Source: Mesoterricola sediminis
Lineage (GTDB): Bacteria; Acidobacteriota; Holophagae; Holophagales; Holophagaceae
DNA length: 64,000 nucleotides
NCBI RefSeq assembly: GCF_030295425.1
Contig: NZ_AP027081.1
Location: forward strand, 3,703,001-3,767,000
Direction: 5' to 3'
The notes below the pieces were generated by a model. That model was not told the DNA's origin. It searched no databases and was given only the letters and a program-made list of their open reading frames with translations. Positions 42,714 to 51,639 of the stretch are shown here, one piece after another. Both the position numbers and the translations under genes were made by a program. The stretch's first letter is position 1, and each line of letters opens with the position of its first letter.

Positions 42714-43202
42714 ATGCCGACGCTCCACGATTTCTCGGCCCCTTCCCTCCGCGGCGAGGAGGTCCCGCTGTCCCGCTTCGCCGGGAAGGTGGTCCTCGTG
42801 GTCAACACGGCCAGCCAGTGCGGGCTGACGCCCCAGTACCGGGGGCTGGAGGAGCTCCACCGGCGCCTCGCCCCCGAAGGCCTCGCCATTCTCGGCTTCC
42901 CCTGCAACCAGTTCGGGGGCCAGGAGCCCGGGGACGCGGCCTCCATCGAAGGCGGCTGCCTCCTCAACTACGGGGTGAGCTTCCCGGTCTTCGGAAAGGT
43001 CGAGGTCAACGGACCCGGGGCCCACCCCCTCTTCCAGTGGCTGACCCGGGCCCTGCCGGGCCTCCTCGGACCGCGGGTGATGTGGAACTTCACCAAGTTC
43101 CTGGTGGACCGGGAGGGGAGGCCCCTCCGCCGCTTCGCCCCCCTCACCGCCCCCGGACGCCTGGAGGGGCCCGTCCGCCGGGCGATCCTGACGGGGGCCT
43201 GA
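42714..43202 (+). CDS. Glutathione peroxidase-family peroxiredoxin (Cys type)
   Basis: 162 aa; GGAGG before the ATG. Peroxidatic C36 in NTASQCGLTPQY, the catalytic tetrad segments FPCNQFGGQEPG (with the Gln) and WNFTKFLVDREG (with Trp and Asn). No selenocysteine. Bacterial enzymes of this type usually use thioredoxin, so TrxA/TrxB from the 18-20 kb operon are plausible partners. It is divergent from the ABC exporter but lacks its operator in the right orientation. Confidence 0.94.
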   Translation: MPTLHDFSAPSLRGEEVPLSRFAGKVVLVVNTASQCGLTPQYRGLEELHRRLAPEGLAILGFPCNQFGGQEPGDAASIEGGCLLNYGVSFPVFGKVEVNGPGAHPLFQWLTRALPGLLGPRVMWNFTKFLVDREGRPLRRFAPLTAPGRLEGPVRRAILTGA

Positions 43203-43227
43203 CACGGGGGCCGTCCGGCGTTAGGCT
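43199..43227 (+). promoter_or_regulatory. Candidate promoter of the lipoprotein gene
   Basis: CTGACA (43199-43204) and TAGGCT (43222-43227) are 17 bp apart and 33 bp before the GTG start. The -35 overlaps the stop codon of the peroxidase gene. Confidence 0.4.
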
Positions 43228-43259
43228 GGGGCCACCCCCCCCATCCACCGGGAGCTCCC

Positions 43260-43829
43260 GTGCGATACCTTCCGCTGTTGCTGTGCCTCCTGCTGCCCCT
43301 GGCCTGCGCCCGGATCCCGCGCCGCGCCCGGTTCACGCCCCCCGCGCCCGAGGTCAACGCCGAATCCATCCGGGGCGAGGTGCGGGTCCGCCTCCTGGAG
43401 TGCTCCGAGCAGATCCGGTACGTCCCCGATCCGGGCGGGGGCCCCAGGGCCAAGGTGGTCCGGGGCCTGGGCATCCTCTACGTGGCCGAGGCCCTGGCGC
43501 CCGGCGAGCCCAGGAACTGGAACATCCAGCAGTCCCAGCTCCTCGGGGGCGGGGGCCGGTCCCTCGAGGTCCCCGTCACCGGGGACGAGGCCTCGAGCGG
43601 CCCACTGCTCAATTTCCACGGCTACACCGGGTACCATTTCCACCTCCTGGCCCTGCCGAAGGTGGCGATCCCCGAGCAGGCCTGCGTCATCGACGAATGG
43701 TTCCCCGGGACCCCCCTGCCCGAGGGCCCCTTCACGCTCCGGATCTGGATCAGCTCCGGCCCCCGGGACCGGCAGCTGCACAGCTTCACGATCCAGCCCC
43801 CCCGGCCCCGGTCCCGAACCTTCCTATGA
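43260..43829 (+). CDS. Hypothetical lipoprotein
   Basis: 189 aa from a GTG with GGAG upstream. N-terminus MRYLPLLLCLLLPLACARIP is a signal with a possible, non-canonical lipobox (LPLAC). The remainder is beta-rich with no recognised domain (ESIRGEVRVRLLECSEQIRY, GYTGYHFHLLALPK). It may sit on the outer membrane or inner-membrane periplasmic face. No operon partner. Confidence 0.7.
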   Translation: MRYLPLLLCLLLPLACARIPRRARFTPPAPEVNAESIRGEVRVRLLECSEQIRYVPDPGGGPRAKVVRGLGILYVAEALAPGEPRNWNIQQSQLLGGGGRSLEVPVTGDEASSGPLLNFHGYTGYHFHLLALPKVAIPEQACVIDEWFPGTPLPEGPFTLRIWISSGPRDRQLHSFTIQPPRPRSRTFL

Positions 43830-43969
43830 GCTATTAGAACCCCCGTTTGATTGAATTAATTATTGAAAAAACCCGGATGACGGGACCCGAAGGCGGCTGA
43901 TAATCCTATCCATCACGTCCAGACCCTTCCCAATCCCATCGCGCCCCCCGGAAGCGACGTCCCCATTCC

Positions 43970-46054
43970 ATGCGAGCCCATCCGAAGGACCCCGCCGTAC
44001 CGCCCCGGCCCCGGGGCGGGGGGACCCTGGGCGCCTACCTGCTGCGCCTCGTGGCCCTGGGCATGGCGCCCCTCATGGTCGTGGGGCTCGGCCTGGTGTG
44101 GAAGGAGGCCCGCCGGGCCCGCGCGAACCGGGACGCCCAGGCCTCGGCCATCGCCCACCGGTGCATGGAACTCGCCGAGGGCCGCCTCAACGAGCGCATC
44201 GGCGCCCTCGCCATGCTCGCGGCCTCCCCCGCGGCTGACGGCCCGGCAACCTGGCCCCTCCTCTACCAGGAGGCCCTCAGCTTCCGCGCCATCTTCGGCA
44301 GCCACGTGATCCTGGCGGACCTGGACCGCCGCATGCGGTTCAACACGCGCGCCCCCTTCGGCAGCCCCCTCCCCCTCCTCCCCCCCGTGAAGGGCCGCGC
44401 GGCCTTTCCGACGGCCCTCGCCTCCCGGCGGCCCGCGGTGAGCGACCGCCTCCTGGGTCCCGTCGCGGACGAACTGCTGGTGACCATCGCCGTGCCCGTC
44501 CTGCGCGACGGCGCGCCGGTGGCGGGCCTCCTCACCACCTTCGAGATCCGGGCCTTCCAGGACTGCGTGGACCGGGTCCCCCTCCCCGCGGGGTGGCGCC
44601 TCTCCCTGGTGGATTCCACGGGGGCCCTCATCGCCGGCGACCCGGCCCCGGACCAGGACGTCACCCGGTTCGCGGCCACCTCGCCCCTGGCGCCGTGGAC
44701 GGCGGTGACGGCCGTCCCCCGCGCCCAGGGGCGCGCGCCGGCCCTCTCCGTCCTCCTGGGTCTCGGCCTGGGCCTCGTTGCGGCCAGCCTCGTGGGCCTG
44801 GGTGCGGCCGCCTGGGCCGCGCGCCGCTTCGGCCGCGCCGTGGCCGGCATGGGCCGCGGGGACGACGCGGCCATCCTCCCCTACGCGGGTTTCCGGGAGA
44901 TCTCCTCCGTCCAGGGCCGGCTGGCCTCCATCGAACACCGCTTCGAGGCCCTGTTCGAGCAGGCCGCGGTGGGCATGGCCATGGTCGCCCCCGACGGGCG
45001 GTGGCTCCGCGTGAACCGGAAGCTGTGCGAGCTCCTCGGCTACGAGCCCGGCGACCTGGCCCGATCCTCGTACCAGGCCCTCACCCACCCCGAGGACCTG
45101 ACCGCCTCCACGGAGGCCGTGGCCCGCCTCATGGCCGGAGAGAGCCGCTCGGAAAGCCTCCCCAAGCGCTACCTCCGCAGGGACGGGACCTGGTTCTGGG
45201 CCCAGCTCACCACGACCCTCGCGCGGACGCCGGAGGGGGATCCCGACTACTTCATCTCCGTCGTCGAGGACATCACTGGCCGGCGCCGGGCCGAGGAGGA
45301 GATCCGGGCCCTCAACGCCACCCTGGAGCAGCGGGTGGAGGAGAAGACCGCGGAACTCCAGGCCGCCAACCAGGAGCTGGAGGCCTTCGCCTACGCCGTC
45401 TCCCATGACCTCCGGGCCCCCCTGCGGGCCATGAACGGGTTCAGCCAGGCCCTCCTCGAGGATTTCGGCGAGGGGCTCGCCCCGGACGCCCGCGGGTACC
45501 TGGAGGAGATCATGGAGGCCAGCCGCCGGATGGGCCTCCTCATCGACGGCCTCCTGGACGTGTCCCGGAGCACCCGGGGCGACCTGGCCCGGGAGGACGT
45601 GGACCTCAGCGACCTCGCGCGGCGGATCCTCGGCGAGCTCCAGGCCGGCGACCCGGACAGGGCCGTCGCCTGGGAGGTCGAGCCGGGCCTCGCCGCCCAC
45701 GGGGACCCGCGCCTCCTCGACGTCGTCCTCCGCAACCTCCTGGGCAACGCCTGGAAGTACACCGCCCGGACGGCCCATCCCTTCATCCGGGTCCACGGAT
45801 CCCGGGAGGACGGGGCCTCCTGGATCTGCGTGACGGACAACGGGGCCGGTTTCGACATGGCCCACGCGGCCCGCCTCTACAAGCCCTTCCAGCGCCTCCA
45901 CCGCCAGGACGAGTTCCAGGGCCTCGGCATCGGACTCGCGACGGTCCAGCGCATCCTGCGCCGCCACGGCGGCCGGATCGAGGCCCGCAGCGAACCCGGA
46001 CGGGGGGCGGCCTTCCGCTTCACCCTGCCCGCCCCGGAGGAGACGACCCCATGA
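43970..46054 (+). CDS. Membrane PAS histidine kinase (phytochrome-kinase type)
   Basis: 694 aa. Two transmembrane helices (about 22-42 and 258-282) enclose a periplasmic dCache/CHASE-like sensor domain (about 45-255). PAS (about 320-440) is followed by a coiled coil, HisKA with H in FAYAVSHDLRAPLRAM, and HATPase (NLLGNAWKYT, DNGAGFDM, GLGIGLATV). The FAYAVSHDLR histidine box and the YKPFQRLHRQDEF loop are those of the cyanobacterial Cph1/bacteriophytochrome kinase class, which pairs with Rcp1-like regulators; one follows with ATGA overlap. The 140-bp upstream gap is AT-rich (43835-43870) and probably holds the promoter. Confidence 0.92.
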   Translation: MRAHPKDPAVPPRPRGGGTLGAYLLRLVALGMAPLMVVGLGLVWKEARRARANRDAQASAIAHRCMELAEGRLNERIGALAMLAASPAADGPATWPLLYQEALSFRAIFGSHVILADLDRRMRFNTRAPFGSPLPLLPPVKGRAAFPTALASRRPAVSDRLLGPVADELLVTIAVPVLRDGAPVAGLLTTFEIRAFQDCVDRVPLPAGWRLSLVDSTGALIAGDPAPDQDVTRFAATSPLAPWTAVTAVPRAQGRAPALSVLLGLGLGLVAASLVGLGAAAWAARRFGRAVAGMGRGDDAAILPYAGFREISSVQGRLASIEHRFEALFEQAAVGMAMVAPDGRWLRVNRKLCELLGYEPGDLARSSYQALTHPEDLTASTEAVARLMAGESRSESLPKRYLRRDGTWFWAQLTTTLARTPEGDPDYFISVVEDITGRRRAEEEIRALNATLEQRVEEKTAELQAANQELEAFAYAVSHDLRAPLRAMNGFSQALLEDFGEGLAPDARGYLEEIMEASRRMGLLIDGLLDVSRSTRGDLAREDVDLSDLARRILGELQAGDPDRAVAWEVEPGLAAHGDPRLLDVVLRNLLGNAWKYTARTAHPFIRVHGSREDGASWICVTDNGAGFDMAHAARLYKPFQRLHRQDEFQGLGIGLATVQRILRRHGGRIEARSEPGRGAAFRFTLPAPEETTP

Positions 46055-46491
46055 ACCCCCGCCACATCCTCCTGGTCGAGGACAACCCCCAGGACGAGCG
46101 CCTCACCCTGCGCTCCCTGGCCAAGGCCCACCTCGCCAATGCCGTCCAGGTGGTCCGGGACGGCCAGCAGGCCCTGGACTTCCTGTTCCGCGAGGGCGAG
46201 TTCGCGGGCCGGCCCGGGACGGACCAGCCCGCCGTGGTCCTCCTCGACCTGGGCCTGCCCAAGGTGAGCGGCCTGGAGGTCCTGGAGCGGCTCCGGTCCG
46301 ACGCCCGCACCCGCCTCATCCCCATCGTGATCCTCACCTCCTCCGATGAGGAGCAGGACCGCCTCCAGAGCTACCGCATGGGCGCCAACAGCTTCGTCCG
46401 GAAGCCCGTGGATTTCGCCGCGTTCGCGGACGCCGTCGCCCGCCTCGGCCTCTACTGGATGGCCCTCAACGAACCCCCGGAGGCGAACTGA
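46051..46491 (+). CDS. Rcp1-like single-domain response regulator
   Basis: 146 aa. Receiver domain with the acidic pair E10/D11, phosphoacceptor D66 (VVLLDLGLPKVSG), and the conserved Thr (ILTSSDEE) and Lys (FVRKPVDF). The 15-residue insertion between beta2 and the phospho-Asp (REGEFAGRPGTDQP) is typical of Rcp1. No output domain, so it probably relays phosphate from the upstream kinase. ATGA overlap with the kinase and 5 bp to the next gene. Confidence 0.93.
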   Translation: MNPRHILLVEDNPQDERLTLRSLAKAHLANAVQVVRDGQQALDFLFREGEFAGRPGTDQPAVVLLDLGLPKVSGLEVLERLRSDARTRLIPIVILTSSDEEQDRLQSYRMGANSFVRKPVDFAAFADAVARLGLYWMALNEPPEAN

Positions 46492-46496
46492 CGCCC

Positions 46497-49127
46497 ATGA
46501 AGATCCTGGTCATCGAGGATTCCCAGCCCGACTTCCTGCTGACGGCCCGCAACCTCCGCCAGCACGGGATCCAGGCCGACCTGCACCGGGTGGACGATCC
46601 CGCCGGGCTGGAGGCGGCCCTGGACGCCGGGCCCTGGGACGCGGTGATCTCGGACTACAACGTCCCGTCCCTGGACTTCGGCCGGACCCTGGCCACGCTC
46701 CGCACCCGCCTCCCCCAGGTCCCCGTCATCCTCCTCTCCGGGAGCATCGGGGAGGAGACCGCCCTGGACCTGCTCCGCCAGGGCCTGACCGACTTCGTCC
46801 TCAAGGACCGCCCCACCCGCCTCGCCGGCGCCCTCCTGCAGGCGCTGGAGGGGTTCCGCCAAGCGCGGGAGGCGCGCACCCTCGCCGCGGCCCTCAGCGA
46901 GAGCGAGGACCGCTTCAGCACCCTCTTCAACCTGAGCCCCCTGGGCATGGGCCTCAGCGACTGGGCCTCGGGCCGGCTCGTGGAGGCCAACGCGGCCCTC
47001 CTCGCCATCTTCGGGAACCGGCGGGAGGAGCTCATCGGGCGGACCTCCCTCGAGGCCGGGCACTTCGTCGACCCCGGGGACCGGGCGTCCCTGGGGGCCC
47101 TCCTCGAGGCCCGGGGCCGCGTCAGCAACTGGTCCTGCCGGGCCCGGCGCGCGGACGGCTCGGAGTTCGACCTGCTCGTCTCCGCCGCCCTGGTCAAGCT
47201 GGGCGGCCGCGACTACATGCTGGGCATCCTCTCGGACGTCACGCCCATGAAGGAGGCGGAGCGGGCCCTCCAGGCCAGCGAGCAGCGCTACCGCAGCCTG
47301 TTCGAGCACCTGGAGGAGGGCTTCGCCCACTGCCGCCTCATCCTGGAGGACGGGGAGCCCCGGGACTACCTGTTCCTGGCCACCAACCCCGCCTACCACC
47401 GCATCACCGGCCTCGGGCGGATCGCCGGGCGCCGGGCCTCGGAGGTGCTCCCCACCCTCCTCGCCGACAACCCCGAGCTCCTGCCCTTCTATGCGGGCGT
47501 GGTCCGCACCGGCGTGCTGGGCAAGCTGGAGACCTACGTGCCGGCCCTGGCCCGCTGGTTCGGAATCACCGCCTACCGGCAGGCGGAAGACGAGTTCATC
47601 ACCATGGTCGAGAACATCACCGACCGCAAGGTGGCCGAGCTCAAACTCCGTTCCAGCCGGGCCCGCTTCCAGAAGGTCTTCCAGGTGAGCCCCGTGGCCA
47701 TCGTGCTGAGCCGGGCCCGGGACGGCGTCATCCTGGAGGCCAATCCGGCCTTCATCCGGCTCTTCGCCCTGGAGCCCGAGGCGGTGGTGGGCCGCACCAG
47801 CACGGAACTGGGCCTCTGGCCCGACCCCGGCGCGCGGGAGCGCATCATGGAGGCCCTGCTCCGCGAGGGGCGGTTCCGGGCCGAGGACCACGAGCTCCGG
47901 ACCCCCGGCGGCGCGCCCGTCCACGTCACCTGGACCACGGACCTGGTGGACATGGACGGGGAGCGCGTCCTCCTGACCCTCCTCCAGGACCGGACCGAGC
48001 AGGTCCGCTCCGAGGCCGAGCGCCGCCGCCTGGAGGCGGAGGTGGCCCACGCCCAGAAACTCGAGTCCCTGGGCGCCCTGGCCGGGGGCATCTCCCATGA
48101 CATGAACAACGTGCTGGCGGCGATCATGGCCGTCGGCTCCGCCCTCCAGGCCCGGCACGGGGAGGACCCCGAACTGGGCCGCGGGCTGGACATGCTCCTG
48201 CGCGCGGCTGAACGCGGCCGCGACCTGGTGAAGGGCCTGCGGGACTTCGTGCGCAAGGACGTGGCCGAATCCCGGGCCCTGGACCTGAACGTCCTCGTGC
48301 GCCAGGAGGCGGACCTCCTGAGCCGGACCACCCTGCAGCGGGTGCGGGTCGAGGCCCTGCTGGCCGAGGGCCTCCCCGGGGTGATGGGCGATGCCAGCTC
48401 CATTTCCAACGCGCTCATGAACCTCTGCGTCAACGCCCTGGACGCCATGCCCGGCGGTGGCCGCCTGGAGCTCGGGACCCGGCTGGCGCCGGACGGCTTC
48501 GTGGAAGTCACCGTCCGGGACAGCGGCCAGGGCATGGCCCCGGAGGTCCTGCAGCGGGCCATGGAGCCGTTCTTCACCACCAAGCCCGCCGGGAAGGGCA
48601 CGGGGCTCGGCCTGTCCCAGGTCTTCGGGGTGATGAAGGCCCACGATGGACGCGTGGCCATCGCGAGCACCCCCGGCGAAGGCACCTGCGTCATCCTCGC
48701 CTTCCCCCCCATCCGCGCCGAGGCGCCGGCCTCCGCCCAGGCCCCCGAGGCCGGGACCGGTCCCGGGCGGCTCCTGGACATCGTCCTCGTGGACGACGAC
48801 GAGTTCGTCCGCAACTCCGTCGCCGGCATGCTCCGCATGCTCGGGCACCGGGTGAGGTCCTTCACCGGCGGCCTGGAGGCCCTCCGGCGCCTGGGCGAAG
48901 GCGCCCCCCCGGACGCGATCATCCTGGACCTGAGCATGCCCGAGATGGACGGAGAGGCGACCCTGGCCCGCCTCCGCCTCCTGCTCCCCGAAGTGCCCGT
49001 CCTCCTTTCCTCCGGGTACCTGGACGAGCGTGCCGAGCGTATCCTCGCGCGGTTCCCGAAGGTGGCCCTCCTGGTCAAGCCCTTCACCGCGCTGGAACTG
49101 AAGGCCTGCCTGGGCCAGCTCGGCTAG
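46497..49127 (+). CDS. Hybrid kinase REC-PAS-PAS-PAS-HisKA-HATPase-REC
   Basis: 876 aa, soluble. An N-terminal receiver (D in VISDYNVPSLD) is followed by three PAS domains (about 140-255, 262-380 and 390-505), HisKA with H in GALAGGISHDMNNVLAAI, HATPase (NLCVNALDA, DSGQGMA, GTGLGLSQV) and a C-terminal receiver (D in IILDLSMPEMDG). It is the NtrB/FixL-like hybrid class. Third gene of the cluster; its first receiver may be fed by the upstream kinase and its last one ends a phosphorelay (inference). Confidence 0.92.
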   Translation: MKILVIEDSQPDFLLTARNLRQHGIQADLHRVDDPAGLEAALDAGPWDAVISDYNVPSLDFGRTLATLRTRLPQVPVILLSGSIGEETALDLLRQGLTDFVLKDRPTRLAGALLQALEGFRQAREARTLAAALSESEDRFSTLFNLSPLGMGLSDWASGRLVEANAALLAIFGNRREELIGRTSLEAGHFVDPGDRASLGALLEARGRVSNWSCRARRADGSEFDLLVSAALVKLGGRDYMLGILSDVTPMKEAERALQASEQRYRSLFEHLEEGFAHCRLILEDGEPRDYLFLATNPAYHRITGLGRIAGRRASEVLPTLLADNPELLPFYAGVVRTGVLGKLETYVPALARWFGITAYRQAEDEFITMVENITDRKVAELKLRSSRARFQKVFQVSPVAIVLSRARDGVILEANPAFIRLFALEPEAVVGRTSTELGLWPDPGARERIMEALLREGRFRAEDHELRTPGGAPVHVTWTTDLVDMDGERVLLTLLQDRTEQVRSEAERRRLEAEVAHAQKLESLGALAGGISHDMNNVLAAIMAVGSALQARHGEDPELGRGLDMLLRAAERGRDLVKGLRDFVRKDVAESRALDLNVLVRQEADLLSRTTLQRVRVEALLAEGLPGVMGDASSISNALMNLCVNALDAMPGGGRLELGTRLAPDGFVEVTVRDSGQGMAPEVLQRAMEPFFTTKPAGKGTGLGLSQVFGVMKAHDGRVAIASTPGEGTCVILAFPPIRAEAPASAQAPEAGTGPGRLLDIVLVDDDEFVRNSVAGMLRMLGHRVRSFTGGLEALRRLGEGAPPDAIILDLSMPEMDGEATLARLRLLLPEVPVLLSSGYLDERAERILARFPKVALLVKPFTALELKACLGQLG

Positions 49128-49128
49128 G

Positions 49129-49173
49129 CATCATGTTTTGGCCCGTCACTGCTTGAGGGGCCAATGCATGATG
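49129..49173 (+). terminator. Long hairpin after the kinase cluster
   Basis: CATCATG (49129-49135) pairs with CATGATG (49167-49173), and TTGGCCC (49138-49144) with GGGCCAA (49158-49164), separated by a 2x2 internal loop, two bases after the stop codon. No U tract follows. A terminator or mRNA-stabilising structure. Confidence 0.5.
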
Positions 49174-49330
49174 TCTAGCTTGGCTCCGGGAATCCAGGGC
49201 CCACCGGCGGAGGCTCCGGCCTTATGATGGATTGAAACGACTTCGCCGATTCTATGGAAATTACAGGAACCCACGTCCAGGCACGCACCGTCCGCACACC
49301 GGCTTGGCCGTTCGGCCGTGGAGGCGCCCG

Positions 49331-50923
49331 TTGAGGACCCCCGACCTGCTCGCGGCCACCCTGGCGGCCTCGTCGGCCCTGTCCTTCTTCCTGGCGGGCT
49401 TCGGCCTGTCCCGGCGGGGGAGCCGGGGAGCCGTGGAGTTCTCGGGGTTCATGGGCGCCTCGGCGATCTACGCCCTGGGCTATGCCCTGGAACTGGGGTG
49501 CGCGGACCTGCCGGGCATGCTGGGCGCCCTCCGCTTCCAGTACCTGGGCATCCCCTTCATCTGCTACTGCTGGCTGCTCTTCGCGCTGAGGTTCACCGGC
49601 CTGGAGCGGCCCTTCCGCATCCTGCGCCCGGTCCTGGCCGCCCCCGCGGTCGCGGCGGTCCTCCTCTTCTGGACCAACGACCTGCACGGGTGGTTCTACG
49701 TCCGTTCCTGGGTCCGCACAGACGCCCCCTTCCCCCTCATCGGCGTGGTTCACGGGCCGGCGTACTGGATCCATGTGGGGATCGCCCAGGTCGAGCTCAT
49801 GGCCGGCATCGCCGTCCTGCTCGCCTACGCCCGGGGCGCCCGGCACCGCCACCGGAGCCAGGCCCTGACGGCGGCCTTCGCCTCGGCCTTTCCCATGGTC
49901 GTTTTCCTCGCCTACCTGGCGGGGGCGACGCCCTGGCACCTGGACATCTCCCCCCTCGGAACCGTCTGCTCGGGGCTCCTGTTCTCCTGGGCCATCTTCC
50001 GGCTGGGCATCCTCGAGCTCGTCCCGGCGGCCCGGGAACTGGCCATCGACTCGCTGCGGGACGGATTCCTCGTCCTGGACCGGAAGGGCGTCGTCGCCGA
50101 CGCCAACGCCGCCGCCCGCCACCTCCTGGCGGGGGTGACCGTCCGCGAGGGCCTGCCCATCGCCGACCCCGGCGGCAACGCGCCCTGGCTTCCCGGGGTC
50201 ATCGCCCTCGCCCGCGGCGAACGCCGGGGACCGGGGTCCGAGCGGCTGGAGATCCGCGCGGTCCAGCCGGGCGGAGACGCGCGGCACCTGGCGCTGGAGG
50301 CCCTGCCCCTCCGGGACCCGCGCGGCCGGCTCACGGGCTCGGTGGTGGTCATCCGGGACGTCACCGAACTGACCGTCCTCATGGACCGCCTCACCGAGAT
50401 GGCCGTCACCGACGAGCTCACGGGGCTCTTCAACCGCCGGCGCTTCCAGGAGCTGGGCTCGCGCGAGGCCGGCCTGGCCCAGCGCACCTGCCGGCCCCTG
50501 GCCGTCGCCCTCCTGGACGTGGACCACTTCAAGCTCGTCAATGACCACTACGGCCACGACGCCGGGGACGCCGCCCTGAAGGAGGTGGCCCGCCGCCTGT
50601 CCCGCGCCCTCCGGGCCGGGGATGTGCTCTGCCGCTACGGCGGCGAGGAGTTCGCCCTGCTCCTGCCCGACACCGGCCCCGCCGGCGCGGCCCTCGCCTT
50701 CGAGCGGTTCCGCCTCGCGGTGCGCGGCGCGCCGGTGATCTGGGGCGACACCGCCATCCCCGTCACCCTGAGCCTGGGCTACCACGCCGCCGTCCCCGCC
50801 CAGGGCGAGGGCCTCGAGACCTTCCTCACCCGCGCCGACGAGGCCCTCTACCGGGCCAAGTCCCTCGGACGGGACCGCTGCGAGGCGTGGACCGAGGGTC
50901 CCCCCGCGCCCCTGGCCCGCTGA
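49331..50923 (+). CDS. Membrane diguanylate cyclase (7TM-PAS-GGDEF)
   Basis: 530 aa from a TTG with GGAGG 6 nt upstream; an ATG at 49232 would add a basic, non-typical N-terminus. Seven hydrophobic helices (about 5-215) match the histidine-kinase 7TM sensor module. A PAS-like domain (about 225-350) follows, then GGDEF with the intact active site RYGGEEFALLLPDT and an I-site RAGD five residues before it, so it should make c-di-GMP with product inhibition. It probably opposes the phosphodiesterase at 975-2450. Confidence 0.92.
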   Translation: MRTPDLLAATLAASSALSFFLAGFGLSRRGSRGAVEFSGFMGASAIYALGYALELGCADLPGMLGALRFQYLGIPFICYCWLLFALRFTGLERPFRILRPVLAAPAVAAVLLFWTNDLHGWFYVRSWVRTDAPFPLIGVVHGPAYWIHVGIAQVELMAGIAVLLAYARGARHRHRSQALTAAFASAFPMVVFLAYLAGATPWHLDISPLGTVCSGLLFSWAIFRLGILELVPAARELAIDSLRDGFLVLDRKGVVADANAAARHLLAGVTVREGLPIADPGGNAPWLPGVIALARGERRGPGSERLEIRAVQPGGDARHLALEALPLRDPRGRLTGSVVVIRDVTELTVLMDRLTEMAVTDELTGLFNRRRFQELGSREAGLAQRTCRPLAVALLDVDHFKLVNDHYGHDAGDAALKEVARRLSRALRAGDVLCRYGGEEFALLLPDTGPAGAALAFERFRLAVRGAPVIWGDTAIPVTLSLGYHAAVPAQGEGLETFLTRADEALYRAKSLGRDRCEAWTEGPPAPLAR

Positions 50924-50991
50924 ACGATCGTGCTTGTCCGTTCTACCGCCTCCTGGTAGTTTGGACAAAATCAACATCAAAGGAACGGGCC

Positions 50992-51633
50992 ATGCGGATT
51001 CCCCTCGTACGGATCAGCCTCCTTGTGCTTGCCACCCCCCTGCTCCAGGCCGCCGATGTCGCCTGGGAACTGAAGGCCGGCCTCACCGCGCCCCTCGGGT
51101 CCGTCCGGACCCATCCCGACGCGGGCATGGACGGCTCGATCGGCACCAGTTTCGGGGCCGCCGTCGTCTGGAGGCTCCGCCCCCATGACAGCCTCCGGGT
51201 GCGCCTCGACCTCGCGGGCCTGGGCACCAGCGCCAGCCACCGCATCGACACGGGCGACCCGAACGAGACCCTGACCTTCGAACCGGAGTGGAGCATTCCC
51301 GAGTTCGGCGTCGACTGGCGCCATGACTGGCTCAAGGGCGGCGCGGGGTGGTTCGTCGAGGCCGGGGCGGGCTTCGCCTCCCCCAAACTCGGCCTCAACA
51401 CCCACTACACGGCCGGCCCCGGTTGGCCCACCGTCGGGTCCACCTACACGGCGCGCCAGGACACGAAGCCCGCCCTCCAGATCGGGGGCGGGCATTTCTT
51501 CACGCCGCGCGTCTTCGCCTCGGCGACCTACCACCACGTGTTCGTGGACAAGTCCGGCTCCGACCCCTTCCCCTTCGACACCCTCACCTGGCTCGACGTC
51601 TCCGTGGGGGTGCGCTTCGGCGGAGGCCGGTGA
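50992..51633 (+). CDS. Outer-membrane beta-barrel protein
   Basis: 213 aa from the ATG at 50992 (AAAGGA upstream) with a signal peptide ending at LLQAA-D. Alternating hydrophobic strands with aromatic girdles (AGWFVEAGAGFASPKLGLNT, VFASATYHHVFVDKSG) and the end LDVSVGVRFGGGR fit an eight-strand OmpW/OmpA-type barrel. Specific function unknown. Monocistronic. Confidence 0.75.
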   Translation: MRIPLVRISLLVLATPLLQAADVAWELKAGLTAPLGSVRTHPDAGMDGSIGTSFGAAVVWRLRPHDSLRVRLDLAGLGTSASHRIDTGDPNETLTFEPEWSIPEFGVDWRHDWLKGGAGWFVEAGAGFASPKLGLNTHYTAGPGWPTVGSTYTARQDTKPALQIGGGHFFTPRVFASATYHHVFVDKSGSDPFPFDTLTWLDVSVGVRFGGGR

Positions 51634-51639
51634 GACCGC